Notes: generated by a model from the sequence alone, not told the origin. Positions 45,146 to 54,341 are shown, counted from the first letter of the stretch. The stretch is 64,000 nucleotides of DNA from Polynucleobacter sp. MWH-UH2A (GCF_018687195.1 NZ_CP061321.1:1302001-1366000); one strand, 5' to 3'. Program-made: numbers and translations.

Positions 45146-47059
45146 TCATCCCAACCCAAAATGAATAGCAACACGATAGGTAATGAAGGAGGCGATATAG
45201 GCTAGTCCGAACAAGTAACTCAACATCACAGCTGGTATTTTCCAGCCGCCGGTTTCGCGCTTAACTGCAGCAATAGTAGATAGGCACTGTGGAGCGAACA
45301 CAAACCACGCCAATAAAGAAAGTGCTGTAGCCAATGACCAGTCACCAGAAATGAGCGGTATTAATGCTTCAGCCGCATCTGCGCTTGAGCTAGATAAAGC
45401 ATAGACCGTGGCCAATGAGCTAACAACAACTTCTCGCGCAGCCATTCCAGGAACAAGAGCAATGCTGATTTGCCAATTAAAGCCAATAGGTGAAAAGACA
45501 TGGGCAAGTGCCTCTCCTAGCATGCCCGCAAAACTGTATTGAATCGGTGGCAGCGTTGCACCCTCTGGTGGCAATGGAAAACTAGAGAGCACCCAAAGAC
45601 CAATCGTCATCAGCAAGATGACGCCACCTACTCGACGCAAGAATATTTCTGCACGTTGCCACAGGCTGATAGCCAAATTACCCAATCGGGGAAGGTGATA
45701 GCTTGGTAGCTCCATCATCAATACATTGGTACGGAACTGCTCACTCGCAAAACGCTTTAAGACCCAAGCAACTGCCATCGCTCCCAATATGCCAGCCAGG
45801 TAAAGCAGGAACAACACCAAGCCCTGCAGATCGATATTGGCCCACAATTTTTTCTGAGGAATAAATGCTGATATCAACAATGCATACACTGGCAGGCGCG
45901 CAGAACAAGTCATCATCGGCGCAATCAGAATGGTTACCAAACGATCGCGCGCATTCGAAATACTTCTCGTCGCCATAATTCCTGGAATGGCACACGCAAA
46001 ACTGGAGAGTAAAGGAATAAATGAGCGACCAGACAATCCTACAGAACCCATCACCCTATCTAAGAGATAAGCCGCTCTTGGCAGATAGCCAGACTCCTCG
46101 AGCAACAAAATAAAGAAAAATAGAATCAAGATTTGGGGCAGGAAAATTACCACGCCACCCAGTCCTGCCAAAACGCCGTTGATGAGCAAGCTGCGTAACC
46201 AGTTATCGGGAAGAATGTCACTGATTTGACTGCCAAGGTATTCAACGGAAGATTTAATCATCTCCATCGGCACCGTAGCCCAACTAAATACAGCCTGAAA
46301 AATAAAGAAGAGTAAGGCCACCAAAATAATGGGGCCCAATACGGGATGCAGCAAGACGGAATCTAGACGATCACTCAAGCGATCAGGAATGATTTGATCC
46401 AAGCCTAAATTCTGCAGGATACGTTGTACTTGCACGTTGTCTGCTTCAGCATGCGCAATATGTGAGGCAACGTTTTCTAGGGTAGCGTCAGTAGTACCTG
46501 TACGTAGAGTATTGAGATTACGCCAATCTAACTCCGCCAAGAATGACTTAATCCCATCTGCGCCATTAGCCTGAATACCCACGCTAGTGACAACTGGTAA
46601 GCCCAATTCTTTTGAAAGTGCTGCGGTATCAATTTGCACACCTTGACGCTGGGCAATATCAAGCATATTGAGCACAACCACGCAAGGTAAGCCTAGGCGC
46701 TTTGCTGCTAACACTAAGCGTAGGTTACGGCGTAAGTTCATTGCACTCAAAATACAAAGCACTAGATCAGGGCGCTTCTCACCCTCTGCGCGACCCATCA
46801 GTACATTACAGGTCACGCGCTCATCGAGCGATCTAGGGTAAAGACTGTAAGCACCAGGCAAATCTAATATACGAATGTTTTTCCCGGAGGCTAAAGTTAA
46901 GCGACCCTCTTTACGCTCAACAGTAACGCCAGAATAATTGGCAACCTTCTGTCGACTTCCAGTTAATAAATTAAATAGCGCAGTTTTCCCGCAATTGGGA
47001 TTACCCAATAGCGCAACAAGGGGCTCACTTGGGAAAAAATGAACTGTGGACTCAGCCAT
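45146..47059 (-). CDS. feoB: Ferrous iron transporter B
   Basis: The Fe2+ permease with an N-terminal G-protein domain, about 637 aa from ATG 47059. G1 GNPNCGKT is at 19-26, G3 DLPGAYSL near 66-73 and G4 NMLD near 130. The membrane part includes the Gate motifs LPRAAYLLDRVMGSVGLSGR (about 329-348) and CAIPGIMATR (about 359-368). Shorter than E. coli FeoB (773 aa), as in many betaproteobacteria. The start overlaps feoA by 8 bp. Likely Fur-controlled. Confidence 0.93.
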   Translation of the reverse strand: MAESTVHFFPSEPLVALLGNPNCGKTALFNLLTGSRQKVANYSGVTVERKEGRLTLASGKNIRILDLPGAYSLYPRSLDERVTCNVLMGRAEGEKRPDLVLCILSAMNLRRNLRLVLAAKRLGLPCVVVLNMLDIAQRQGVQIDTAALSKELGLPVVTSVGIQANGADGIKSFLAELDWRNLNTLRTGTTDATLENVASHIAHAEADNVQVQRILQNLGLDQIIPDRLSDRLDSVLLHPVLGPIILVALLFFIFQAVFSWATVPMEMIKSSVEYLGSQISDILPDNWLRSLLINGVLAGLGGVVIFLPQILILFFFILLLEESGYLPRAAYLLDRVMGSVGLSGRSFIPLLSSFACAIPGIMATRSISNARDRLVTILIAPMMTCSARLPVYALLISAFIPQKKLWANIDLQGLVLFLLYLAGILGAMAVAWVLKRFASEQFRTNVLMMELPSYHLPRLGNLAISLWQRAEIFLRRVGGVILLMTIGLWVLSSFPLPPEGATLPPIQYSFAGMLGEALAHVFSPIGFNWQISIALVPGMAAREVVVSSLATVYALSSSSADAAEALIPLISGDWSLATALSLLAWFVFAPQCLSTIAAVKRETGGWKIPAVMLSYLFGLAYIASFITYRVAIHFGLG

Positions 47060-47294
47060 TAACCAACTCCACTTCAATCATGCGCGCTTCGGAGTGACGC
47101 AAGGCAAATGTCGAGGCACCCACTCGCACAAGATAAGGACCCTTTTTTAACAATCCCTTGCGCAATAGAGTGACCTGTTCTCCCGGCAAAAAACCAATAT
47201 CTTCCAACTGCCCCTTAATTTGAGGGGCACCTTTGGGTGCGTTCACTACGCTCACCCGATAAAGACTGCCTAGACTGACTTGGTCTAAATTCAT
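47052..47294 (-). CDS. feoA: Ferrous iron transport accessory protein A
   Basis: A small SH3-like cytosolic protein, 80 aa. FeoA hallmarks are LEDIGFLPGEQVTLLRKG (about 31-48) and the end FALRHSEARMIEV. It supports FeoB activity. First gene of the operon, 64 bp downstream of a Fur-like box, and its end overlaps the feoB start. Confidence 0.9.
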   Translation of the reverse strand: MNLDQVSLGSLYRVSVVNAPKGAPQIKGQLEDIGFLPGEQVTLLRKGLLKKGPYLVRVGASTFALRHSEARMIEVELVNG

Positions 47295-47357
47295 GCAATG
47301 TGTTCAATACGCTTGGTTTTGCTGGATTTTGCTTACTAATAGCTCATTATAGCGATA

Positions 47358-47376
47358 AATGAGAATGACTATCATT
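47358..47376 (-). promoter_or_regulatory. Fur box upstream of feoAB
   Basis: AATGAGAATGACTATCATT contains a 7-1-7 inverted pattern (TGAGAAT-G-ACTATCA, 47360-47374) that closely matches the Fur consensus TGATAAT-N-ATTATCA. It lies 64 bp before feoA, as expected for iron repression. Confidence 0.75.
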
Positions 47377-47496
47377 CATGTAAAAGCTTGGGAATTCAGG
47401 GCAATAATGCTGGATTTTTAGTCATCGAGGCTTGATCCAAAACAAAAGCATGGGCGCTAATGCATACTGAACAAAATTCTTTATGAACGATAAGCC

Positions 47497-48117
47497 ATGT
47501 ACCTGCCAAAACACTTCGCTGTAGATGATCAAGCCCTGCTAGCACAACTCATCCAAGAATATCCGCTCGCCACTCTTGTTGGTAATCTTAAGGGTCAACT
47601 CGAAGTAAACCACCTACCCTTAATGTTAAGTGCTGACAAAAAGAAATTGCATGGTCACATTGCCAGAATGAATCCGCTCATGAAGATTGCGCAAAGCTCA
47701 GAAACAGCAGTGACAGCAATCTTTAATGGCCCTAACGCTTACGTTACGCCTGCATGGTATCCATCTAAAAAAGAATCCGGCAAAGTCGTACCCACTTGGA
47801 ACTATGCTGTTGTGCACGCTCAAGGCAACATCACACTCATTGAGGATGCGCAATGGCTCAGAGCTCATGTAGCTCAAATGACTGATATCCATGAGCCCAC
47901 CTATCAACCCAACTGGAAGCTAGATGATGCCCCTGAAGAATATGTACAAACCATGCTCAAGGCAATCGTGGGCATTGAGATAGATGTTCAAAGTCTAGTT
48001 GGCAAATTTAAGCTTAGTCAAAATCGCCCCGCACAAGACTATGACGCTGTAGTAGAAGAGCTAGAGCAATCCCCACAAGAGATGTTGCAGGCCATGCGTA
48101 AATATATGAAGCCGTAA
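47497..48117 (+). CDS. FMN-binding negative transcriptional regulator (PaiB-like)
   Basis: A split-barrel flavin-binding protein of the PaiB family, 206 aa. It starts MYLPKHFAVDDQALLAQLI and contains ATLVG..LEVNHLPLML (about 24-45), the ISMxWxP-like YVTPAWYPSKKESGKVVPTW (about 82-101) and YAVVHAQG. PaiB regulates protease and sporulation genes in Bacillus; in Gram-negatives the role is unclear and may be FMN-dependent. Lone gene; no neighbour clue. Confidence 0.85.
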   Translation: MYLPKHFAVDDQALLAQLIQEYPLATLVGNLKGQLEVNHLPLMLSADKKKLHGHIARMNPLMKIAQSSETAVTAIFNGPNAYVTPAWYPSKKESGKVVPTWNYAVVHAQGNITLIEDAQWLRAHVAQMTDIHEPTYQPNWKLDDAPEEYVQTMLKAIVGIEIDVQSLVGKFKLSQNRPAQDYDAVVEELEQSPQEMLQAMRKYMKP

Positions 48118-48141
48118 GGCATTCAAAATCTAAGGCAATCA

Positions 48142-48909
48142 CTAAGGTGTTGCATAACCATATTTGGTCAAGATGGCTTTAGCCTGAGCGCCTTGCATAA
48201 ATCGATATAAATCCTTGGTCTCTGGTGGCGCGCCCTTCATCAGAACCATTCTTTGCCTAATAGGCGCGTAGAGCTTTGGGTTAAGCAAAATGAAGTTTGT
48301 CTCTTTAGCCACCTCAGGTGACTTTGCCAAAGAAAGCGCAGTAAAGCCAATCTCTGCCGCACCGGCAACAACATAAGTCGTAGTGACTCCAATGTTGTCC
48401 CCATAGACCAACTTGTCTTTGGCGGGATCCCACAACCCCTCAGCCTTTAGGTACTCAACTGCCGCCTTTCCATACGGCGCCAACTCCGGCTTGGCGATTG
48501 CCACCTTATTGGCCATGGCAATCGCTTTTGCCAGCTCCGCTTTGTTATCAGCCAAAACGATTCCTGAATTATTTTTCGCAATTAATGCCAACTTACCTAT
48601 GGCATAAACCGCACCCTCATCAATCGTCTTGCCGTTCTTATATAACTCGATTGGAAAATGCTCATCCGCAGCGATAAACAAATTAAATGGTGCGCCATTC
48701 ATGATCTGAGCTGTGAAATTTCCGGATGAGCCATAAACCACCCTCATATCCGGCTTGCCGGTTGATTTAAATGCTAATGCAATCTCAGCAAAAGCATCTT
48801 TCATATTAGCGGCAACAGCAACCGTTGTAGTTTGAGCAAATGCCAAGTTTGCACATAACAAGAATGAGGCTAGCAGAGAAGTAGGAAAAATAGACATAGG
48901 CAAAGCCAT
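48142..48909 (-). CDS. modA: Molybdate-binding periplasmic protein ModA
   Basis: A type II periplasmic binding protein for molybdate/tungstate, 255 aa from ATG 48909. The signal ends AFA-Q near residue 26. ModA motifs: TVAVAANMKDAFAEIA (about 29-44), YGSSGNFTAQI (about 60-70) and the oxyanion-contact region GDNIGVTTTYVVAGAAEIGF (quoted from about 165). No ModB or ModC is adjacent, so it is an orphan receptor. It lies 18 bp downstream of a ModE-like regulator on the same strand and is probably co-transcribed with it. Confidence 0.87.
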   Translation of the reverse strand: MALPMSIFPTSLLASFLLCANLAFAQTTTVAVAANMKDAFAEIALAFKSTGKPDMRVVYGSSGNFTAQIMNGAPFNLFIAADEHFPIELYKNGKTIDEGAVYAIGKLALIAKNNSGIVLADNKAELAKAIAMANKVAIAKPELAPYGKAAVEYLKAEGLWDPAKDKLVYGDNIGVTTTYVVAGAAEIGFTALSLAKSPEVAKETNFILLNPKLYAPIRQRMVLMKGAPPETKDLYRFMQGAQAKAILTKYGYATP

Positions 48910-48927
48910 TCTAGACAATTGCCTGCT

Positions 48928-49950
48928 CTATAGCCAATTTTGAATTTGCCGGTTCAGGCTAATCGCTTTATAGCCCGAGGTATTCCCTGAATAACTACGA
49001 ATCTTGCGAATCAGTTTCGACGACTCAGGATGGGAGAGCATCTCTTTATGCATTGCGATAAAAAATATCTCATCTTTTAGTGGCACGAAACCTAGTCCAT
49101 TTTCTAATGCGACATTTTTAACTCCAATGCCAACGTCAGCCTTGCCTGCCAAAATCGCATTGGCAACTGCCGAATGGGTAAATTCTTCATGAAGGTAGCC
49201 ATTAATGTCTGCAGGCTCAATACCCTGCTCCAACAACAAGGTATCAAGCAATAGCCTCGTACCAGAACTAATCTGGCGATTAATAAAACGAATTTTAGGG
49301 TTTAGCAAATCATCCATTGCTTGAATATGCAATGGATTACCTTTCTTCACAATGAAGCCTTGGGTACGCTTCATCACTGGAAATATTTCAATATTGTGTT
49401 TGCGCAATCGTTGATGAATTACCTGAGAACTTTTTTCATCGGAAACGTGGTACCCAGCAATGTGGGCATTGTTACTCAATAGCTGCTCTAAAGACTCTCC
49501 AGATCCTGCAATCTTTAAACCAAATCCTTTCACTTCAGCAGCGGCTCTTTGAATAATCGAATCGCTACTGGAATAAAAGTTCCAGCGAGCATTTTCTAGT
49601 TTTTGATGCTTCTTGATTTCTTTTTGTAAGGTATCTTGGTAGTCAACTCCATGCAGTGCATATGCACTCTGCATCTCTTCAATAAATTGACATAGAAATG
49701 AACCGAACTCTGTCAACTTAGATCCGTGACCTTTGGTACGAATCATCAGGGGTATACCAAGACTTGCCTCTACCTGATTCAACTTCCCCCAGACTCCGCG
49801 GTACGAGACTCCTGAATGTTTACTAGCCAATACCAAAGAGCTCCCACCACGAATATCCTTTAATAACCCTACTAGCCAGCAAAGATCGATGGCATCTTTC
49901 TCATGGCCTTGGGCATTCAGAGTGAGGGTTGGTCTAGCTTCTATTCGCAT
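48928..49950 (-). CDS. ModE-like winged-helix regulator fused to a PBP-like domain
   Basis: A cytosolic regulator, 340 aa. The N-terminal LysR/ModE-type winged helix (about 15-100) includes VLASKHSGVSYRGVWGKLNQ and PLMIRTKGHGSKLTEFG. The C-terminal two-thirds is a periplasmic-binding-protein-like sensor (COG1910 type) with GSGESLEQLLSNNAHIAGYH, RFINRQISSGTRLLLDTLL and ADVGIGV. Such proteins sense molybdate or tungstate and control uptake and enzyme genes. Divergent from tupA and upstream of modA. A palindrome in the shared promoter region (49963-49989) is a candidate operator. Confidence 0.82.
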   Translation of the reverse strand: MRIEARPTLTLNAQGHEKDAIDLCWLVGLLKDIRGGSSLVLASKHSGVSYRGVWGKLNQVEASLGIPLMIRTKGHGSKLTEFGSFLCQFIEEMQSAYALHGVDYQDTLQKEIKKHQKLENARWNFYSSSDSIIQRAAAEVKGFGLKIAGSGESLEQLLSNNAHIAGYHVSDEKSSQVIHQRLRKHNIEIFPVMKRTQGFIVKKGNPLHIQAMDDLLNPKIRFINRQISSGTRLLLDTLLLEQGIEPADINGYLHEEFTHSAVANAILAGKADVGIGVKNVALENGLGFVPLKDEIFFIAMHKEMLSHPESSKLIRKIRSYSGNTSGYKAISLNRQIQNWL

Positions 49951-49962
49951 ATGTAATTTTTT

Positions 49963-49989
49963 GCATATTCATTAAGCATTAATGTATGC
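49963..49989. promoter_or_regulatory. Imperfect palindrome in regulator/tupA intergenic region
   Basis: CATTAA-GCA-TTAATG (49970-49984) is a perfect inverted repeat with flanking GCATA and TATGC arms. It lies between the divergent ModE-like regulator and tupA, a likely operator. Confidence 0.45.
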
Positions 49990-50036
49990 GATCATACAAA
50001 TTTACTCAACCCCCATTGCATTCTTTGAGGTATTAC

Positions 50037-50861
50037 ATGAAAAAGTTATTCAATTCACTCTTATTGAGCTTTGCACTTATGACCTTGGGCTTGACTCCCT
50101 ACGCTCAAGCACAAGAAAAAAGCATCATCGTCTCTTCCACCACCTCTACTGAGCAGTCCGGCTTATTTGGATACATCCTTCCCATCTTTAAGATGAAATC
50201 GGGGATTGACGTCAAGGTTGTCGCAGTTGGGACTGGTCAAGCATTAGATATTGGTCGTCGTGGTGATGCGGATGTCGTCTTTGTGCATGACAAGCCAGCT
50301 GAAGAGCAGTTTGTGCAAGACGGCTATGCGACAAAACGCTATGAAGTCATGTACAACGATTTTATCTTGATTGGACCCAAATCTGATCCTGCAAAAGTAG
50401 GCGGCGGCAAAGACATTCAGGCAGCTCTTCAGAAAATTGCAACAGCCCAAGCACCATTCATCTCTCGTGGCGATAAAAGCGGCACTCATGCTGCTGAGCT
50501 CCGTTACTGGAAAGGTGCAGGGATTACTGTTTCGCCGAGTCAGCCTTGGTACAAAGAAACCGGCTCAGGTATGGGCCCTGCCCTCAATACTGCTTCCGCC
50601 ATGAATGGTTACATCCTTGCCGATAGAGGTACCTGGTTAAGCTTTAAGAATCGTGGCGACCTCACCATTCTGGTTCAAGGCGACCCTAAGCTCTTTAACC
50701 AATATGGCGTGATGTTAGTGAACCCTGCAAAATTTCCCTCCGTCAAAAAAGCTGAAGGACAAGCATTTATTGATTGGCTAGTTTCCAAGAACGGTCAAGA
50801 CGTCATTGCTAGTTATCAAATTGGTGGCGAGCAACTCTTCTTTCCGAATGCCAAGAAATAG
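50037..50861 (+). CDS. tupA: Tungstate-binding periplasmic protein TupA-like
   Basis: A periplasmic receptor, 274 aa from ATG 50037, chosen because gagg precedes it and a signal peptide (ending AQA-Q) follows directly. TupA features: IIVSSTTSTEQSGLFGYILP (about 29-48), with the TTST oxyanion motif, and the conserved RGDKSGTH (about 142-149) and WYKETGSGMG. Binds tungstate with high affinity in characterised members. No TupB/TupC permease or ATPase is next to it. Divergent from the ModE-like regulator; own terminator downstream. Confidence 0.87.
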   Translation: MKKLFNSLLLSFALMTLGLTPYAQAQEKSIIVSSTTSTEQSGLFGYILPIFKMKSGIDVKVVAVGTGQALDIGRRGDADVVFVHDKPAEEQFVQDGYATKRYEVMYNDFILIGPKSDPAKVGGGKDIQAALQKIATAQAPFISRGDKSGTHAAELRYWKGAGITVSPSQPWYKETGSGMGPALNTASAMNGYILADRGTWLSFKNRGDLTILVQGDPKLFNQYGVMLVNPAKFPSVKKAEGQAFIDWLVSKNGQDVIASYQIGGEQLFFPNAKK

Positions 50862-50882
50862 TTATTTTGGTTGATCCATAGA

Positions 50883-50910
50883 AAAAGCCCGCATTTGCGG
50901 GCTTTTCTTT
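50883..50910. terminator. Intrinsic terminator after tupA
   Basis: AAAAGCCCGC (50883-50892), loop ATTT, GCGGGCTTTT (50897-50906), then CTTTT. It can serve both tupA and the convergent gene ending at 50946. Confidence 0.85.
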
Positions 50911-50945
50911 TAACTGGATTAATCCAGCGCATTACATATTAAGAA

Positions 50946-51527
50946 TTACTTCTTAGGTGTTGCAAAGCCAATCGCGGTATCGTCCACGAACTCAACCATC
51001 ACATCATCGCCAGCCTTGAATTTCTCAAGACCTAGCACGGCTGGATCAACCTTCACTTTTTGCTTCTCGCCATTTGGCATTGTGAAGGTTACGATACGAG
51101 TCTTTTGATCGATTGTGCCAATCTTTACTGTTGCATAAATCGTATCTGTTGTTTCTTCAAATGGCTTTGCAGAACCCTTACCAGCGATTACAACTGAACG
51201 TACGCCAGAAACACCTGGCTTAGCATCTTTACCAGCAGCAGTTAATCCAACTGCAATCGCCTGAGCATGCTCAACCAAGAAAACATCGCCTTTCTTTACC
51301 TTATCCAAATCATTTACAGACTTAGCAACATTCATCTGCGCCAAATTTCCGCTCGCGTCTTTCAAGACGACGATGCGCTTTTTTGCGTCTACTGAATCTA
51401 CAGTTGCGCTAAGAACAACTACATCAGCAGCTAAAGGCAACATTTTTGTAGGCAATTGAGCAAAAGCGGAAGTGGTAAAGGCAACACCAATAACGGCGAA
51501 TAAGCCAGCAAGCAAAGATTTCTTCAA
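50946..51527 (-). CDS. Exported protein of unknown function
   Basis: A 193-aa periplasmic protein. The start is set at TTG 51527 because aggag lies 5 bp upstream and a clean signal peptide follows (KKSLLAGLFAVIGVAFTTSAFA-Q); longer ATG-started forms would bury the signal. The mature part contains two similar beta-rich units: VVLSATVDSVDAKKRIVVLK (about 40-60) and ATVKIGTIDQKTRIVTFTMP (about 130-150), each followed by a valine-rich segment ending in VEHAQAIAVGL or VEFVDDTAIGF. This points to an internal duplication. No family recognised. Confidence 0.65.
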   Translation of the reverse strand: MKKSLLAGLFAVIGVAFTTSAFAQLPTKMLPLAADVVVLSATVDSVDAKKRIVVLKDASGNLAQMNVAKSVNDLDKVKKGDVFLVEHAQAIAVGLTAAGKDAKPGVSGVRSVVIAGKGSAKPFEETTDTIYATVKIGTIDQKTRIVTFTMPNGEKQKVKVDPAVLGLEKFKAGDDVMVEFVDDTAIGFATPKK

Positions 51528-51660
51528 AGTAACTCCTAATTGGATAAAGGGTTTATGGATTCGAGAACGAATCGCTATTTTTATTGTAACCATAATTAAT
51601 AACCATCCTTTCAGGTATTTCTTTGATAAATTAAGCAGATTCTTACCCAAAAGCATAGAT

Positions 51661-52092
51661 GTGGATATTCTGATCAAACCATGGCAAGAAGCCCAAAAGG
51701 AGGCCTTTGAAGTGAGGCGGGAAGTATTTATCCTGGAACAAGGCGTACCTGAAGCTCTGGAAATCGACGAATTCGATCCACAATCCCTGCATGCTCTCGC
51801 TTACTCCAATAATGTCTGCGTAGGTACAGCTAGATTACATCTCAATAGTGATGGATCAGGTCAAATTGGACGCATGGCAATATTGTCGCCATTTCGCAAG
51901 AAGGGATTGGGGCGTCTAATCATGGAAAAGCTATTAAAAATAGCTCAATCAAAAGAACTAAGTTTCTTAGTGCTGCATGCCCAGGTGAGCGCAATCCCCT
52001 TCTATGAAAAGATAGGCTTTCAAGTGGAGGGGCCAACTTATGAAGAGGCGGGCATCCCCCACCGTAATATGATGATGGTATTACCAACTTAG
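51661..52092 (+). CDS. GNAT family N-acetyltransferase (ElaA-like)
   Basis: An acetyl-CoA-dependent acetyltransferase, 143 aa from GTG 51661. Upstream in-frame sequence runs to 51472 but overlaps the divergent gene and lacks family similarity. Core: FEVRREVFILEQGVPEALEIDEFD (about 15-38, quoted in part), the acetyl-CoA loop RKKGLGRLIMEKL (about 80-92) and FYEKIGFQVEGPTYEEAGIPH near the end. Substrate unknown. It is followed after 11 bp by the thioesterase gene. Confidence 0.82.
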   Translation: MDILIKPWQEAQKEAFEVRREVFILEQGVPEALEIDEFDPQSLHALAYSNNVCVGTARLHLNSDGSGQIGRMAILSPFRKKGLGRLIMEKLLKIAQSKELSFLVLHAQVSAIPFYEKIGFQVEGPTYEEAGIPHRNMMMVLPT

Positions 52093-52103
52093 ATTTGCCT
52101 TCT

Positions 52104-52535
52104 ATGACCGCCGCTACCAACCCAAACTCTTCTGCCTTTACCTATATTCATCGCGTTTGTTATTCCGATACCGATGCGGCAGGTTTTGTTTATCACGGTC
52201 GCTATCTTGAAATCTTTGAGCGCAGTCGTGCAGAATGGCTGGCTCAACGTGGTCAAAGCCCAACAAAACTCATGAACGAGTTCAATATTGTGATGCCAGT
52301 TCGTGAGCTCACTATGAACTTCTACAAACCTGGCAGACTCGATGATCTTTTGCATATTGACCAAGTGATTGAGCATCGTGGCCGTACACAAGTTAGCGTC
52401 AAGCAGACTGCGCAACGCAAGCTTCCAGATAGCGATGAAATGCAAGTGATTGCCAGCGCTACACTCCACATTGTCTGCGTTGATACCAATACCCTCAAAC
52501 CGAAGGCATGGCCTGAGTGGCTGTTTCAGGACTAA
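52104..52535 (+). CDS. Acyl-CoA thioesterase, YbgC/4HBT type
   Basis: A hot-dog-fold thioesterase, 143 aa from ATG 52104. The family active-site segment SDTDAAGFVYHGRYLEIFER (about 22-41) holds the catalytic Asp. The rest follows the YbgC plan with VRELTMNFYKPGRLDDLL. It hydrolyses short acyl-CoAs in characterised relatives. No tol-pal genes are next to it; it sits between the acetyltransferase and a cysteine dioxygenase-like gene. Confidence 0.85.
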   Translation: MTAATNPNSSAFTYIHRVCYSDTDAAGFVYHGRYLEIFERSRAEWLAQRGQSPTKLMNEFNIVMPVRELTMNFYKPGRLDDLLHIDQVIEHRGRTQVSVKQTAQRKLPDSDEMQVIASATLHIVCVDTNTLKPKAWPEWLFQD

Positions 52536-52556
52536 TAGGCTAGAGCTAATTCTACG

Positions 52557-53144
52557 ATGGAGAAAATGATGGCTGATGGCAAGCTTCTTACTTTTGTTAA
52601 AGAATTAAGTCGACTGCTTGACCAAAATCCTGGTGAAGACATTATTTTCACCAAAGGCAAAAAACTGCTTGAGAATCTAATTGCAGAAGATGACTGGCTT
52701 CCAATGGAATTTACAAAGCCCCATCTCCAGTACTACCAACAATACCTTTTGTATGCCGACCCTTTAGATCGATTCTCTATCGTGAGTTTTGTATGGGGTC
52801 CAGGTCAAAAGACGCCCGTGCATAACCATACGGTTTGGGGCATGGTTGGGCAATTGCGCGGCGAGGAAAAAGGTACGCCCTACTATCCCCAAGCAGATGG
52901 TGGATTTAAAGTGGGCCAAGCCTGCATCTGCCCACCAGGCCATGTTGATACGGTTTCGCCAAATACACATGATATTCATGTAGTAGAAAACAATCTCTCA
53001 GACCAGACTTCGATCAGCATTCATGTTTACGGCGGCAATATCGGCAGAATTCAACGCTCTGTCTTTGATCCAATCTCTGGTGCTGAGAAATCATTCGTAT
53101 CAGGCTATGCCAACACCCTAGTTCCCAATCTTTGGAATCCTTAG
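52557..53144 (+). CDS. Cysteine dioxygenase-family cupin
   Basis: A mononuclear-iron thiol dioxygenase of the CDO_I family, 195 aa. The three-His iron site is visible: His89 and His91 in TPVHNHTVWG and His141 in THDIHVVEN. Members oxidise cysteine or 3-mercaptopropionate to sulfinates; the bacterial branch often acts on mercaptopropionate, and which applies here is not clear. It is followed in the same direction by transglutaminase, TlpA and SelD genes, so it may be part of a sulfur/selenium-linked cluster. Confidence 0.83.
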   Translation: MEKMMADGKLLTFVKELSRLLDQNPGEDIIFTKGKKLLENLIAEDDWLPMEFTKPHLQYYQQYLLYADPLDRFSIVSFVWGPGQKTPVHNHTVWGMVGQLRGEEKGTPYYPQADGGFKVGQACICPPGHVDTVSPNTHDIHVVENNLSDQTSISIHVYGGNIGRIQRSVFDPISGAEKSFVSGYANTLVPNLWNP

Positions 53145-53231
53145 TACCAGTAGCCTGATTGGCTAAAATATACAAGTTATCGTGGCATGCAATCTGATGC
53201 CCTCGCTTTTTTATTTACCACTCGGAAAACT

Positions 53232-54341
53232 ATGTCTATTTCTCGTCGCTCAGCCATTAAAACTATTGCGGGTGCATTTGCACTACCAACACTCACTCCA
53301 ATATCTTCTGTATTTGCTCAAGCCAACCCTAATTGGTCAACTTATGAAATCGTTACAGAAGTTAATTTGGAATCGCCTAATGGCTCTGCGGAAACCTGGA
53401 TTCCATTGCCTCTGGTTTTAGATACAAATTACTTCCGTACTCTAGCGATCAGACCAGAGGCTAGCGATCCGAAAGCCATCAACCAAATTTATGAAACAGC
53501 AGATAAGCAAGCTCGCATGCTCTGGACAAAATGGGATAAGTCTGCGACGAATCATAGCGTCAAGGTATCGATGCTGGTAAGCGCGTGCAATCGCAACCTA
53601 GAACTAAACACAGCCAATCCCGCATTAACCCTTTCAAAAGCAGAGAAGAGTTACTGGACTCGCGGTACAAAATATCTACCGACTGATGGCATCGTGAAAA
53701 CTAAAGCACAAGAATGTCTCGCCAATGTTCCAGCCAATGCAACTGATGTTGAGAAAGCTAAGGCAATCTACAACTGGGTTGTTGATAACACCCATCGCGA
53801 TCCAAAGACTCGCGGCTGTGGTCAAGGCGACGTGAAATTAATGCTTGAGACCAACAATCTCGGCGGTAAGTGTGCCGATATCAACGCAGTATTCGTAGCG
53901 CTTGCCCGCTCTGCTGGTATACCTGCCCGCGATGTTTACGGTATTCGTATTGCAGACTCCGCTCGTGGGTACAAGAGCTTGGGTAAATCGGGCGATATCA
54001 CCAAAGCACAACATTGCCGAGCTGAGTTCTATGCCAGTGGCTACGGCTGGATGCCTGTTGACCCCGCTGATGTGCGTAAAGTCATTCTTGAAGAGACCGG
54101 TGGTCTCCCTGCAAATGATCCTAAAGTACTCGCTATTCGTGACTATCTCTTTGGAAACTGGGAAATGAATTGGATGGCATATAACTATGGTCATGACATT
54201 GCACTCCCTGGATCCAAATTAGGTAGCAAGGGTGACATTCCATTCTTAATGTACCCCCAAGCAGAAAATACAGAAGGTCGCTTTGATTCTCTTGATCCAG
54301 ATAATTTCAAATACAAGATCACCAGTCGTCAGATCTCTTAA
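53232..54341 (+). CDS. Tat-exported transglutaminase-like protein
   Basis: A transglutaminase/cysteine protease-fold protein, 369 aa from ATG 53232; the longer form from 53187 would bury the signal. The N-terminus MSISRRSAIK with a hydrophobic stretch ending VFA-Q matches a Tat signal (SRRxxxK). The catalytic triad region is GGKCADINAVFVALARSAGI (Cys about 216), followed by HCRAEFY and GWMPVDPADVRK with His and Asp. Likely a periplasmic amidase or protein cross-linker/peptidase. Next gene begins 22 bp downstream. Confidence 0.83.
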   Translation: MSISRRSAIKTIAGAFALPTLTPISSVFAQANPNWSTYEIVTEVNLESPNGSAETWIPLPLVLDTNYFRTLAIRPEASDPKAINQIYETADKQARMLWTKWDKSATNHSVKVSMLVSACNRNLELNTANPALTLSKAEKSYWTRGTKYLPTDGIVKTKAQECLANVPANATDVEKAKAIYNWVVDNTHRDPKTRGCGQGDVKLMLETNNLGGKCADINAVFVALARSAGIPARDVYGIRIADSARGYKSLGKSGDITKAQHCRAEFYASGYGWMPVDPADVRKVILEETGGLPANDPKVLAIRDYLFGNWEMNWMAYNYGHDIALPGSKLGSKGDIPFLMYPQAENTEGRFDSLDPDNFKYKITSRQIS

